Source: an uncultured Bacteroidales bacterium (GTDB taxonomy: Bacteria > Bacteroidota > Bacteroidia > Bacteroidales > P3). Taken from it: a DNA stretch of 42,084 nucleotides. Under the pieces are notes generated by a model, which made no database searches, had not been told where the DNA came from, and was given only the letters and a program-made list of their open reading frames with translations. A program made the translations under genes and the position numbers. The stretch spans positions 1 through 42,084 of the forward strand of contig CAMJJD010000012.1 in assembly GCA_946406015.1 (NCBI GenBank), in the 5' to 3' direction. Of the stretch, positions 26,652 through 34,229 are shown piece by piece; within the stretch, counting starts at the first letter, position 1; every line of letters starts with the position of its first letter.

Positions 26652-26981
26652 ATGCACTGGATTATACTCATCGTAGCAGGCTTTTGCGAAGTAGGCTTCG
26701 CCTTCTGTCTCGGCAAAGCCAAAGGGCTCATCGGACTCCCTTGGTGGGAGTGGATGGCCGGATTCACAGTCTTCTACATCCTCAGCGCCGTGTTGTTGGC
26801 CAAAGCCACCGAAGTGTTGCCCATCGGCACCGCCTATCCTGTATGGACCGGCATCGGTGCCCTCGGCTCGGTATTGCTGGGCATCTTCGTCTTCCACGAG
26901 CCCGCCACCTTCTGGCGCCTCTTCTTCCTCACCACCCTCATCATCTCCATCGTCGGCCTCAAAGCCCTCTCGCCAGAATAA
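26652..26981 (+). CDS. Small multidrug resistance (SMR) family transporter, Gdx/SugE type
   Basis: A 109-residue protein with four membrane spans and the catalytic glutamate E13 in IVAGFCEVGFAFCL. The segment LPIGTAYPVWTGIGALGSVL is the SMR signature in the form seen in guanidinium exporters (Gdx, formerly SugE), and the protein ends with the usual IVGLKAL. It works as a dual-topology dimer exchanging protons for a small cation. Guanidinium is the likely substrate by subfamily resemblance, but no guanidine riboswitch is evident upstream, where the spacer is repeat-filled. Most homologues have serine or tryptophan where this one has variants, so substrate is uncertain. Confidence 0.9.
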   Translation: MHWIILIVAGFCEVGFAFCLGKAKGLIGLPWWEWMAGFTVFYILSAVLLAKATEVLPIGTAYPVWTGIGALGSVLLGIFVFHEPATFWRLFFLTTLIISIVGLKALSPE

Positions 26982-26988
26982 AAGAGTC

Positions 26989-27116
26989 GAAAAGTCAAAG
27001 AGTCTGTGAGCCCTCAAGATCTTGATGTCTCGTCGTCCCGAAGTCTTGATGTCTTGAAGTCTCGTTGTCTCGTTGACTCAGTCACCCAGCCACTCAGCCA
27101 CCCAGCCACTCGAAAT
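26989..27116. repeat. Mixed 8-bp word arrays upstream of ackA
   Basis: Words of the type GTCGAAAA/GTCAAAGA, then CTTGATGT/CTTGAAGT/CTCGTTGT, then CTCAGCCA/CCCAGCCA fill the SMR/ackA spacer with an approximate 8-bp period. The ackA promoter lies just downstream of the array. Confidence 0.8.
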
Positions 27117-27157
27117 GCACGATGCAAATTATTTTATTCCCGTTTCGCTTTTTTTCG

Positions 27158-27165
27158 TATCTTTG
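27158..27165 (+). promoter_or_regulatory. -7 element of the ackA promoter
   Basis: TATCTTTG at 27158-27165, with transcription expected near 27172 and a 40-nt leader. The -33 region is only T-rich (ATTTTATTCC at 27131-27140). A longer in-frame ackA start at 27122 would lie upstream of this promoter and is therefore unlikely. Confidence 0.65.
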
Positions 27166-27211
27166 CATTTTCAAATCCACAAAACAGAAACAATATAAAC
27201 ACATATTAAAG

Positions 27212-28420
27212 ATGAAGATTTTAGTTCTCAACTGCGGAAGTTCGTCGATCAAGTATCAGCTGGTCGACATGGCAAACAACGCCCAGGTGATGGCCAAGGG
27301 CCTGCTGGAGCGCATCGGTTTGGAGATGGGTGAGTTCACCCACAAGTGGAACGGTCAGAAACACTACGAGCAAGTGCCCATTCCCGACCACACTGCCGGC
27401 ATCAAGATTGTCCTCAACGCCCTTATCGACCCCCAGATGGGTGTCATCAAGGACTTCAAGGAAATCGGTGCCGTCGGCAACCGCGTGGCCCACGGCGGCG
27501 AGACTTTCGACAAGAGCGTCGTCGTGACCGACGAGGTAATCGAGAAGATCAAGGCCCTCACCCCGCTGGCCCCGCTGCACACTCCCGGCAACCTGGCCGG
27601 CATCTACGCCATGCGCGAGGTGCTGCCCGGCGTGCCCCAGGTGGCTGTCTTCGACACCGCCTTCCACAGCACCCTGCCCCCGAAGAGCTACCTCTACGGC
27701 GTGCCCTACGAGTACTACGAGAAGTACGGCGTGCGCCGCTACGGCTTCCACGGCACGAGCCACAAGTTCGTTGCCGAGAAGGCCGCCAAGATGATCGGCC
27801 GCGACTGGAACGACCTGAAGATTATCTCCTGCCACCTCGGCAGCGGCGCCTCGATTTGTGCCATCGACCACGGCAAGAGCTTCGACACCACCATGGGTAT
27901 GACCCCGCTGGAGGGTCTGCTGATGGGTTCGCGTCCCGGCGACGTAGACCCCGGCGTCATCGAGTTCATCATCAAGAAGGAGATTGTGGAGAACGGCAAG
28001 GACTGGAAGGACATCACCAAAATACTGAACAAGCAGAGCGGTCTGGTGGGCATCAGCGGCGGCAAGCAGGACATGCGCGACATCCGCGCGGGCCGCGATG
28101 CCGGCGACGTGCGTGCCACCTACGCCTTCGACATGTTCGCCCAGCGCGTGAAGCGCTACATCGGCGGCTACATGGCCGAGATGGGCGGCTGCGACCTGTT
28201 GCTCTTCACCGGCGGCATCGGCGAGAACGCCTGGTTCATGCGCCGTCCCATCCTGGAGAACATGGAATGCCTCGGCATCAAGATCGACTTCTCGAAGAAC
28301 GACAACGTGATGGGCGAGGACATCATCCTCTCGACGCCCGACTCGAAGATGGCCGTCGTCGTCGTCACCACCGACGAGGAGTACGTCATCGCCAGCGACA
28401 CCTACGCCCTGGTGAAGTAA
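27212..28420 (+). CDS. ackA: Acetate kinase
   Basis: A 402-residue acetate kinase forming ATP and acetate from acetyl-phosphate and ADP, the final step of fermentative acetate production. Family motifs: NCGSSSIKYQL near the N-terminus, AHGGETF, AVFDTAFHSTLPP, RYGFHGTSHKFV, HLGSGASICAI, MTPLEGLLMGSRPGDVDPG and LLFTGGIGENAW. The start at ATG 27212 gives the standard N-terminus MKILVLNCGS. Phosphate acetyltransferase (pta), often adjacent in Bacteroidales, is not next to it here; the gene has its own promoter and terminator and is monocistronic. Confidence 0.98.
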   Translation: MKILVLNCGSSSIKYQLVDMANNAQVMAKGLLERIGLEMGEFTHKWNGQKHYEQVPIPDHTAGIKIVLNALIDPQMGVIKDFKEIGAVGNRVAHGGETFDKSVVVTDEVIEKIKALTPLAPLHTPGNLAGIYAMREVLPGVPQVAVFDTAFHSTLPPKSYLYGVPYEYYEKYGVRRYGFHGTSHKFVAEKAAKMIGRDWNDLKIISCHLGSGASICAIDHGKSFDTTMGMTPLEGLLMGSRPGDVDPGVIEFIIKKEIVENGKDWKDITKILNKQSGLVGISGGKQDMRDIRAGRDAGDVRATYAFDMFAQRVKRYIGGYMAEMGGCDLLLFTGGIGENAWFMRRPILENMECLGIKIDFSKNDNVMGEDIILSTPDSKMAVVVVTTDEEYVIASDTYALVK

Positions 28421-28422
28421 AT

Positions 28423-28490
28423 AGTTGACAGTTAGTAGTGGGTAGTGGGTAGCGCATGTGCACAAAGGCTACCGCTACCCACTTTCTTTA
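28423..28490 (+). terminator. Intrinsic terminator of ackA, formed partly from a heptad array
   Basis: GTGGGTAGCG (28445-28454) pairs with CGCTACCCAC (28473-28482) and is followed by TTTCTTTACC. The left arm belongs to an array of TAGTGGG heptads starting at about 28435. This is an example of the 7-bp repeat words being part of a regulatory structure. Confidence 0.75.
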
Positions 28491-28508
28491 CCATAAAGCA
28501 AATACCTC

Positions 28509-29333
28509 ATGGAAGGCCTCATCAACGTACCCGACAATCCCCAGGTAGACAAGGGTGGGAACCTCTGGAAGACGCTTCTGCTCACCTTCCTCGGCACCAC
28601 GATGTCTATCCTCCTCACCTTTGGCACCTCAGCCCTCGTTCAGCAGCATCGCCGCATGCAGGACCGCAAGATGACGGTCCTGATGGTGATGGGTAGTGTT
28701 GAGAAATTTGCCCAGAAGCTGGATGAGAGAGCCCAGAATCTGGAGCGGAACGACACCATGGCCACCTATCTGTTGAACATCCCGGCCGACTCGCTTGAAA
28801 ACCCTGGCTACCAAAGCAACATCAAGCTTATCGGTGTTCCCCTGGGTATAGCCTACGACAAAACCGCCGAGATGGTCTTCATCAACAATACGGCGTCATG
28901 GAGCAGCACCAAATATTTCGACTTCATCAATTGGGCAGGCGTGTGCTTCTACAACATGAAGGAGATAGAGGACAAACACAACTCCTATATTGCGGAATTC
29001 GAGGCTGCATTGGACGATATCTGGGACCATCCCGAGCTCCATCCCGGCACCTCGATGAAAGCCAAATTCCTGCGCGACAAGAAGTATCGCGAGCTGCTTG
29101 AGGGGATACATAACAAGGCCGCCTATTATCGATACCTCGCAGCCAAGATGCGGGACCACAACCGCGTAAGCATGGAGATGATGGATGTCAGCGAAAAGGA
29201 GTTGATGAAGTTTGTGGAGGACAATGAAGCCGTAGCCCTTATGAAGAATACGACCAGGTCACTGCAGCAGTACACCACACCACCCCTCAACATCGACAGC
29301 CTCCCTGCTTTGGAAGAATGGATAGGAGAGTGA
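28509..29333 (+). CDS. Membrane-anchored protein of unknown function
   Basis: A 274-residue protein. After a short polar N-terminus comes a single membrane span at about 20-43 (LWKTLLLTFLGTTMSILLTF), followed by a largely helical, charged domain with coiled-coil character (QQHRRMQDRKMTVLMVMGSV, then KFAQKLDERAQNLERND). The rest (AEFEAALDDIWDHPELHPG, KAAYYRYLAAKMRDHN) is also helical. No catalytic motif or known family is recognised. It stands between the ackA terminator and a T9SS cargo gene, and no promoter was identified. Confidence 0.8.
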   Translation: MEGLINVPDNPQVDKGGNLWKTLLLTFLGTTMSILLTFGTSALVQQHRRMQDRKMTVLMVMGSVEKFAQKLDERAQNLERNDTMATYLLNIPADSLENPGYQSNIKLIGVPLGIAYDKTAEMVFINNTASWSSTKYFDFINWAGVCFYNMKEIEDKHNSYIAEFEAALDDIWDHPELHPGTSMKAKFLRDKKYRELLEGIHNKAAYYRYLAAKMRDHNRVSMEMMDVSEKELMKFVEDNEAVALMKNTTRSLQQYTTPPLNIDSLPALEEWIGE

Positions 29334-29410
29334 CCTTATGGGGAAGGGGATTCCCCTGTTCACATGCTTGACACAGACAATCGAAAAAGGGTAAAATACC
29401 AGTAAGAATC

Positions 29411-30616
29411 ATGAAGCGAATCGTACTTATCACCCTGGCCATGGCCTCGTTCATGGCCTACGCACAGTATCAGCTGCCCAACCCAGGCTTCGAGCAGTGG
29501 GACGGCGGCATCACGTCGGAGCCGACGCACTGGAATTCCTTTGCCACATCGGACGGCGACTATGCCACCCTCGCCTCATCGCCCCACCACTACCGCCGCA
29601 TCGGCGGACGTCCCGGCACGCAGGGAAGCCACTATGTGACCATCTACACTAAGTCTATCATGGGCATCAAGGCCAACGGCAACATGACCACCGGCCGCAT
29701 CCACGCCGGCTCGATGTCGGCCGCGAGCAGCGAGAACTACAACTACACCCAGCGGTCGAACACCGACCACTGCCAGCCCTTCACGGGGACGCCCGACTCG
29801 ATGTATGTGTGGGTAAGCTACTATGCCTCCAGCGCCAACTCACAGGCACAGGTGACGGCCATCCTGCATGGCGACAACGACTTCCGTGCCCCCAACCAAG
29901 AGAACGACGCCTCGCTCTACTGTGGCAAGGCCGAGGCCCGCTTCACCCGCACCACCACCTCGGCACACAGCTACCAGTGGCAGCTGATGAAAGTGCCCTT
30001 CGTCTACAGCGGCAACACTGACGCCCGCTACATGCTGGTCAACATGACCACCAACGCCACCCCGGGTGGCGGCGACGGCAACGACTCGCTCTCGATCGAC
30101 GACATCATGTTCGTCTACAGCTCGTGGCTCATCGGCATCAGCGTCAACGGCGTGCCCATCGCCGGATTCGACAAAGGGGTGATGGATTATGTGCTGCACG
30201 TCGACGACCTTGAGCATATCGAGATAGAAGCCCAGCCCGAAGTCGACGATGCCGACATCTTCATCACGCAAGAGACGGTTGACGACAGCACCGTGCTCTA
30301 CCGAATCCGCGTCACCGCCGAGGACGGCTTCACCCACCATTATTACACCGTCACCCTCAGCACCAGCCAGAGCGTCGGCATCCCCCATTCCGACCTCCAA
30401 CTTCCGACCTCCGCATTAAACATCTATCCCAACCCGACCCTCGACGCCGTCACCGTCGAAGCCGAAGGCCCGGTCACACTCCTGAGCCTGGACGGCCGCA
30501 CCCTTTGGCAACGCGACGTGCATGGCACCGCCCGCTTCGACCTGAAGCCCTTGCCGGCCGGCACCTACCTGGTGCGCTGCGGCACAGCAGTACAACGGAT
30601 AATAAAGAATCGCTGA
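29411..30616 (+). CDS. Secreted protein with T9SS type A sorting domain, PCMD-like N-terminus
   Basis: A 401-residue protein with a signal peptide (IVLITLAMASFMAYA). The region YQLPNPGFEQWDGGITSEPT (about 20-39) through WQLMKVPFVYSG resembles the putative carbohydrate-metabolism (PCMD) beta-sandwich found in Bacteroidales surface proteins, a tentative match. A second beta domain (about 240-320) follows, then NIYPNPTLDAVTVEAEGPVT and LPAGTYLVRC, the type A sorting domain. The linker before it (HSDLQLPTSAL) is encoded by CCGACCT/CCAACTT heptads at 30390-30417, the same word family as in the FtsX-like permease. Followed by a strong terminator. Confidence 0.85.
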   Translation: MKRIVLITLAMASFMAYAQYQLPNPGFEQWDGGITSEPTHWNSFATSDGDYATLASSPHHYRRIGGRPGTQGSHYVTIYTKSIMGIKANGNMTTGRIHAGSMSAASSENYNYTQRSNTDHCQPFTGTPDSMYVWVSYYASSANSQAQVTAILHGDNDFRAPNQENDASLYCGKAEARFTRTTTSAHSYQWQLMKVPFVYSGNTDARYMLVNMTTNATPGGGDGNDSLSIDDIMFVYSSWLIGISVNGVPIAGFDKGVMDYVLHVDDLEHIEIEAQPEVDDADIFITQETVDDSTVLYRIRVTAEDGFTHHYYTVTLSTSQSVGIPHSDLQLPTSALNIYPNPTLDAVTVEAEGPVTLLSLDGRTLWQRDVHGTARFDLKPLPAGTYLVRCGTAVQRIIKNR

Positions 30617-30618
30617 CA

Positions 30619-30664
30619 AGAGGCTGCCGCCGCTTCTCTTGCGAGAAGCGGCGGCGCCTCTTTT
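30619..30664 (+). terminator. Strong intrinsic terminator
   Basis: GCCGCCGCTTCTC, a 4-nt TTGC loop, and GAGAAGCGGCGGC, extended by GAGGC/GCCTC at the base, followed by TTTTT. It ends the plus-strand cargo gene. It also abuts the stop codon of the convergent minus-strand gene (30664), so it may insulate both. Confidence 0.9.
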
Positions 30665-32577
30665 TAATCGAAAGCCTCCCTGATGTGGCGCGGGATGCGG
30701 GGCACCCAGTATATCAGGATGAGGACCGCGCCGACGAAGGCCAGGAACGATATCAGGTTGCGGGCCCAGCGCTGCAGGCGGAACTCGTTCCACTGCTGGA
30801 AGCGTGGGTAGAGGAAGTAGCCGTTCTTGCGGGTGGAAGGAGTAATCTTATATATCGTGTAGCGCACCGTAGGCCAGAAGCCGCGCTTGCCGTTGGCCAG
30901 CGTGTCGGCCAGGATGGCCTCGATGTCAGCCTGCTTGACGCCGCCATGGAGGTAGGCCACGCGCTCGGGGAAGTGCATCTTCAGGTCTTCGAGGGCATAG
31001 GTCTCCTTGCGCCCTTCGAGGGTGTAGGCGTAGTCAAAGGCGCTGGCGGCGCCGGTGGCCTGCACCGTGGGGCGTTTCTTCACCTGCTTGACCGACTTGA
31101 CCGTCACGGTGTCGCCCGAGGGCAGCAGCGTAGGATGCCCCACGGCGGTCTCCATCAGCGGTCCGTAGGCCAGGCTGCCGTCGCGCAGCTGCAGCAGATA
31201 TTGCTGGTTGGTCCAGTAGACGCGGGGCGAGTTGCCCTTGTCGAGTCTCTTCTTGTAGACACCCAGCACCGTGACCTTGGTGCCTACGGCGAGTTTCTTC
31301 TCCTTGCCGCCGTCGACGGGGCGCACGGTCTGCCCAGGGATGGTCACCTTCACCGTCTCGGCCCTTTCGAGGGCCTCCTGCTCGCTGATGGGCAGGAAAG
31401 TGAGACGGTCCATGTGCCACACGAGGCCGATGGCCGACACCGCCAGCACGAAGAGCAGCGTGCGTCCGACGAGGGGCCAGAGGTTGACGCGGCGGGTGAC
31501 GATGCGACGGGTGGTGGTGCGGGGACGGCGCACGCGGTAGTGGCGGGGTTTGATGCCCAGCTCGTCGAGCATATACCAGCGCACATCACCGTTCTTCCTG
31601 TAGCAATAGCGGGCAAAAAGGATGGCCCATTTGCGGGCCTCCTTGCGGTCGCGCGGCACCCCGATGCCGAAGCAATAGTGGTAGGCCAGCACACGCATTC
31701 CTTCCTCGTCGCCCGCCTCGGCGGCACGGCGGTACCAGTAGTGGGCCTGGGGCTTGTCGGGCGGCAGAGGCCTGTAGCTCCTGCCGCGGCCGAAGAACTC
31801 CGCCAGGTCGATCATGGCCCGCGTGTTGCCCGCCTCGGCGGCACGTATCCACCAGCGGACGGCCTCGTCGCGGTCGTCGCGCATGTTTTTAAAGCCATAC
31901 TCTGCGCCGCGTCCGTCCTCCCAGGCCTCGTAGACGCGGTTCCAGGCCGCCACGCCGTTCTGCTGCCAGTCGTGCGGGGTGCCGGGGGCGCTGTAGATGC
32001 GCTCCAGCTCGGCCAAAGCCTGCTGTGCATCTTCATGGCCCGCCGTCTTACGGTACCAACGCTTGGCCTCCTCGACGTCAGGGTCGACGCCGAGGCCGAA
32101 CTCCAGATTCTGGCCCCAGTTGAAATAGAATATATCGTTTACTACTTTATTGTCTTCCACCGCTTCGCGCAGCCAGCGGGACGACAGGCGGAAGTCGTTG
32201 ACAGGGCGGCGATATTTATAAAGGAGGCCGAGGAACGGCTTGGGACCCTTCTCGCCCAACTCGACGGCACGCAGATACATCTGGGCGGCCAGTTTGTAAT
32301 GCTCGCGTTCATCGGCAATGTGACCCAGGTCAGTCCAGGCATCGGAACGGCCATTGTCGGCGGCTCGGGCATACCAGTCGATGGCGGTGTCCACGTCCTT
32401 TTCCACCCCCTCGCCGTTATTGTAACAGTCGGCGAGATAAAACTGCGCGTCGGCATCGCCCATCTCGGCAGCGATGGTAAAGCATCGCACGGCCTCTTCA
32501 TAATCTTCGTCATAGTAGGCTTCCATACCAGTGGCATACCAATAGGTGGCATCCTTTGCGTTGTTGTCGTCGCTCAT
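30664..32577 (-). CDS. Sel1-repeat protein with two membrane spans
   Basis: A 637-residue protein from ATG 32577. The N-terminal half contains Sel1/TPR-like repeats, for example AVRCFTIAAEMGDADAQFYL, AIDWYARAADNGRSDAWTDL, AVRWWIRAAEAGNTRAMIDL and AHYWYRRAAEAGDEEGMRVL. A basic stretch (RRPRTTTRRIVTRR) precedes a membrane span (TLLFVLAVSAIGLVWH). A predicted periplasmic domain with SH3-like strands (LAVGTKVTVLGVYKKRLD) follows, and a second span near the C-terminus (LISFLAFVGAVLILIYW). It is probably a cytoplasmic scaffold tethered to the inner membrane; function unknown. A TTG start 39 nt upstream overlaps the promoter and was rejected. Confidence 0.85.
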   Translation of the reverse strand: MSDDNNAKDATYWYATGMEAYYDEDYEEAVRCFTIAAEMGDADAQFYLADCYNNGEGVEKDVDTAIDWYARAADNGRSDAWTDLGHIADEREHYKLAAQMYLRAVELGEKGPKPFLGLLYKYRRPVNDFRLSSRWLREAVEDNKVVNDIFYFNWGQNLEFGLGVDPDVEEAKRWYRKTAGHEDAQQALAELERIYSAPGTPHDWQQNGVAAWNRVYEAWEDGRGAEYGFKNMRDDRDEAVRWWIRAAEAGNTRAMIDLAEFFGRGRSYRPLPPDKPQAHYWYRRAAEAGDEEGMRVLAYHYCFGIGVPRDRKEARKWAILFARYCYRKNGDVRWYMLDELGIKPRHYRVRRPRTTTRRIVTRRVNLWPLVGRTLLFVLAVSAIGLVWHMDRLTFLPISEQEALERAETVKVTIPGQTVRPVDGGKEKKLAVGTKVTVLGVYKKRLDKGNSPRVYWTNQQYLLQLRDGSLAYGPLMETAVGHPTLLPSGDTVTVKSVKQVKKRPTVQATGAASAFDYAYTLEGRKETYALEDLKMHFPERVAYLHGGVKQADIEAILADTLANGKRGFWPTVRYTIYKITPSTRKNGYFLYPRFQQWNEFRLQRWARNLISFLAFVGAVLILIYWVPRIPRHIREAFD

Positions 32578-32613
32578 GTGTAAAGGGGTGTTTGGGTTAT
32601 CGTTTTCAGGGTG

Positions 32614-32644
32614 CAAAGATAGTGATTATTTCCGATATGGCAAA
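32614..32644 (-). promoter_or_regulatory. Promoter for the Sel1-repeat gene (divergent)
   Basis: Minus strand: TTTG (32641-32644), 19-nt spacer, TATCTTTG (32614-32621), a consensus match. It starts just 6 nt from the oppositely oriented promoter at 32650-32681, so the two -33 elements are nearly back to back and could interfere or share a regulator. Confidence 0.8.
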
Positions 32645-32649
32645 AATAA

Positions 32650-32681
32650 TTTGGCCGGACGGGGAAAAGTTCGTACTTTTG
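32650..32681 (+). promoter_or_regulatory. Promoter for the kinase-like gene
   Basis: TTTG (32650-32653), 20-nt spacer, TACTTTTG (32674-32681). The 14-nt string TTCGTACTTTTGCA covering the -7 element is identical to that in the two 71-bp modules downstream, suggesting common descent of the three promoters of this accessory block. Confidence 0.8.
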
Positions 32682-32712
32682 CAGCGTGAAATAGAAACAA
32701 GAAAAAAAAGCA

Positions 32713-33492
32713 ATGTGCAGTATCCAGAACATATACAAGGCTATTGCCGTCGAGGGATTCTCCGAATCCACATTGCATATGATTGATACGTTGTCAAATG
32801 ATATACAAAATGGACACACAAACTTTCCTCGCTACACTATACCAGAGCATGCAGGACTCTGCACGGCTGGTACGACTCTCATTGGGGCGTCCATCGTCGC
32901 ATGCTACGCGGCAACAAGCCTTGGAGCAGGTAGCCATGCTCCAGCAGGCCAAGGAAGCCCGTCAATCGTCACAAACCGACAAGTAGACGCCCTGCAAGAG
33001 CAACTTATTGAGCAGTGGGCCAAAGCCGCGCGCCTTTGGGTCGAAGACTCCGAACGAATACTGACAGAACATTTTGGCCCCAAGATAGCCCAGGGAGCCG
33101 AAGCGAAAGTCTACTACAAAGAGGGAGATACCTCGGTTGTTAAGGAAAGGGCCTCAATTTATTCTACCACACAGAAGGCTCTGGACGCCATAGCTCTGCA
33201 CAATTACTTGTTTCCAGAGACGGCAATGCATGTGATAGGTTATACACGTGATTCCGACGGTTTGTTGAGGATTATTCTCACCCAACCCTATGTACGTTGT
33301 TTACGCTTGGCGACGAAAGAAGAGATTGATATGCTGGCGGCTTCAAAAGGTTTTCGTGACAATTGGCAGGGGGAGGGTGTAAACTATATCTCGGAACGCA
33401 TGGCATTAGAAGATATGCATCCTGCCAATGTCTTCATTGACGAGACGAGCGAGAAGGCCACCTGTATCGATTGTATCGTGAAGTTTGTATAA
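32713..33492 (+). CDS. Kinase-like protein, possibly of the polyvalent-protein kinase group
   Basis: A 259-residue protein. The C-terminal part resembles a degenerate protein-kinase fold: a glycine-rich segment IAQGAEAKVYYKEGDTSVVK (about 125-144) containing a putative ATP-binding lysine, a middle ALDAIALHNYLFPET, and a catalytic-loop-like LEDMHPANVFIDE (about 234-246) followed by CIDCIVKF, where the aspartates could match the HxD..N and DFG positions. Such domains occur in phage or mobile-element polyvalent proteins and in Bacteroidales accessory loci. The N-terminal ~95 residues are uncertain, because a second, more helix-like frame (32810-32986) overlaps them (see findings). Base composition is more A/T-rich than in the flanking core genes. 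Confidence 0.7.
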   Translation: MCSIQNIYKAIAVEGFSESTLHMIDTLSNDIQNGHTNFPRYTIPEHAGLCTAGTTLIGASIVACYAATSLGAGSHAPAGQGSPSIVTNRQVDALQEQLIEQWAKAARLWVEDSERILTEHFGPKIAQGAEAKVYYKEGDTSVVKERASIYSTTQKALDAIALHNYLFPETAMHVIGYTRDSDGLLRIILTQPYVRCLRLATKEEIDMLAASKGFRDNWQGEGVNYISERMALEDMHPANVFIDETSEKATCIDCIVKFV

Positions 33493-33536
33493 TTTTAAAG
33501 ATTGTAGACAACAACATATTGTTCGATTATAACCTT

Positions 33537-33607
33537 TTGCCGCCGCGTGGAAACCACGCGGCGGCAACTTTTATTTGGTCAGTTCGAATAATATTCGTAC
33601 TTTTGCA
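33537..33607 (+). repeat. 71-bp terminator-promoter module, copy 1
   Basis: The first part is a terminator: 14-bp stem TTGCCGCCGCGTGG, AAA loop, CCACGCGGCGGCAA, then CTTTTATTT. The second part is a promoter: TTTG (33574-33577), 20-nt spacer, TACTTTTG (33598-33605). It ends the kinase-like gene and starts the toxin-antitoxin-like pair, whose ATG is at 33629. Copy 2 at 34156-34226 differs at one base. Confidence 0.92.
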
Positions 33608-33628
33608 AATTGAAACAATACAACCACC

Positions 33629-33820
33629 ATGGTACGCGAATATACAGACAAAGATCCCGAAACTCCAAAGGTCAGCGAGCCCGCAACCGAGTATGGAACG
33701 GTAGCAAAGGAACATCTGCGCATCGTTTCAGACGAGGAATTGGCTACGTATATGCCTCTTGAAGAATCGAGACGCCTTATCACGGAAAAGATTTATAGGG
33801 TTTATCATCCAGAGGCATGA
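33629..33820 (+). CDS. Putative antitoxin of a small two-gene operon
   Basis: A 63-residue acidic, probably flexible protein (MVREYTDKDPETPKVSEPAT start; helical end PLEESRRLITEKIYRVYHPE). It precedes and overlaps by 4 nt a gene whose product looks like a RelE/ParE-fold toxin, the usual order and coupling of type II antitoxins. No DNA-binding motif is evident, so autoregulation is uncertain. The function rests on context. Confidence 0.6.
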   Translation: MVREYTDKDPETPKVSEPATEYGTVAKEHLRIVSDEELATYMPLEESRRLITEKIYRVYHPEA

Positions 33821-34131
33821 AACTGGTAGTTTCCCATAAGGTACATCAGGCCATCGACAATTTCTACGATGCTGCCATTCTCCGTCATTGGCACACACTG
33901 AGCTATGAGACCGTGGAACAAAAGAAGGATAGGTTGTATGATGGGTTAGAGTCATTGACGGATTATGCTGCTATTTTCCCAAAAGCAAGACTTAAACATG
34001 AATGGATAAAAGCAGGTTGGCACGAGTTCATTTGCGAAGATTTCCATTTTGCATATGAACGTACATTTGATAGTCAAGGAGAAGATTTGATTATTGTTCA
34101 CGACGCCATCCATAGCCTGCTGTACCATTAA
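33817..34131 (+). CDS. Putative RelE/ParE-superfamily toxin
   Basis: A 104-residue protein. Its order of elements fits the ParE/RelE fold: a first strand (MKLVVSHKVHQAI), two helices (AIDNFYDAAILRHWH; TVEQKKDRLYDGLESLTD), then strands WIKAGWHEFICEDFHFAYE and EDLIIVHDAIHSLLYH. The final HDAIHSLLYH has histidines and a tyrosine of the sort used by RNase-type members, but no experimentally known active site could be matched. It is coupled to the preceding small acidic gene and bracketed by the two 71-bp modules. Could also be a harmless member of the fold. Confidence 0.65.
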   Translation: MKLVVSHKVHQAIDNFYDAAILRHWHTLSYETVEQKKDRLYDGLESLTDYAAIFPKARLKHEWIKAGWHEFICEDFHFAYERTFDSQGEDLIIVHDAIHSLLYH

Positions 34132-34155
34132 GCCGAATAGCATTTACGCCCCCTC

Positions 34156-34226
34156 TTGCCGCCGCGTGGAAACCACGCGGCGGCAACTTTTATTTGGTCA
34201 GTTCGAATATTATTCGTACTTTTGCA
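34156..34226 (+). repeat. 71-bp terminator-promoter module, copy 2
   Basis: Same structure as copy 1, 619 bp downstream, with a single A/T difference in the spacer of the promoter. The terminator (34156 onward) closes the toxin-antitoxin-like operon. The promoter (TTTG 34193-34196, 20-nt spacer, TACTTTTG 34217-34224) fires into the structured region 34230-34467. Confidence 0.92.
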
Positions 34227-34229
34227 CTG

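Noticed and set aside
27122-27211. 30-residue extension of acetate kinase
   Set aside because: The sequence contains the ackA -7 promoter element, and acetate kinases start MKILVLNCGS as found at 27212.
32578-32616. Longer start for the Sel1-repeat protein (13 extra residues)
   Set aside because: It would begin at TTG overlapping the -7 promoter element TATCTTTG; ATG 32577 lies at a normal distance from that promoter.
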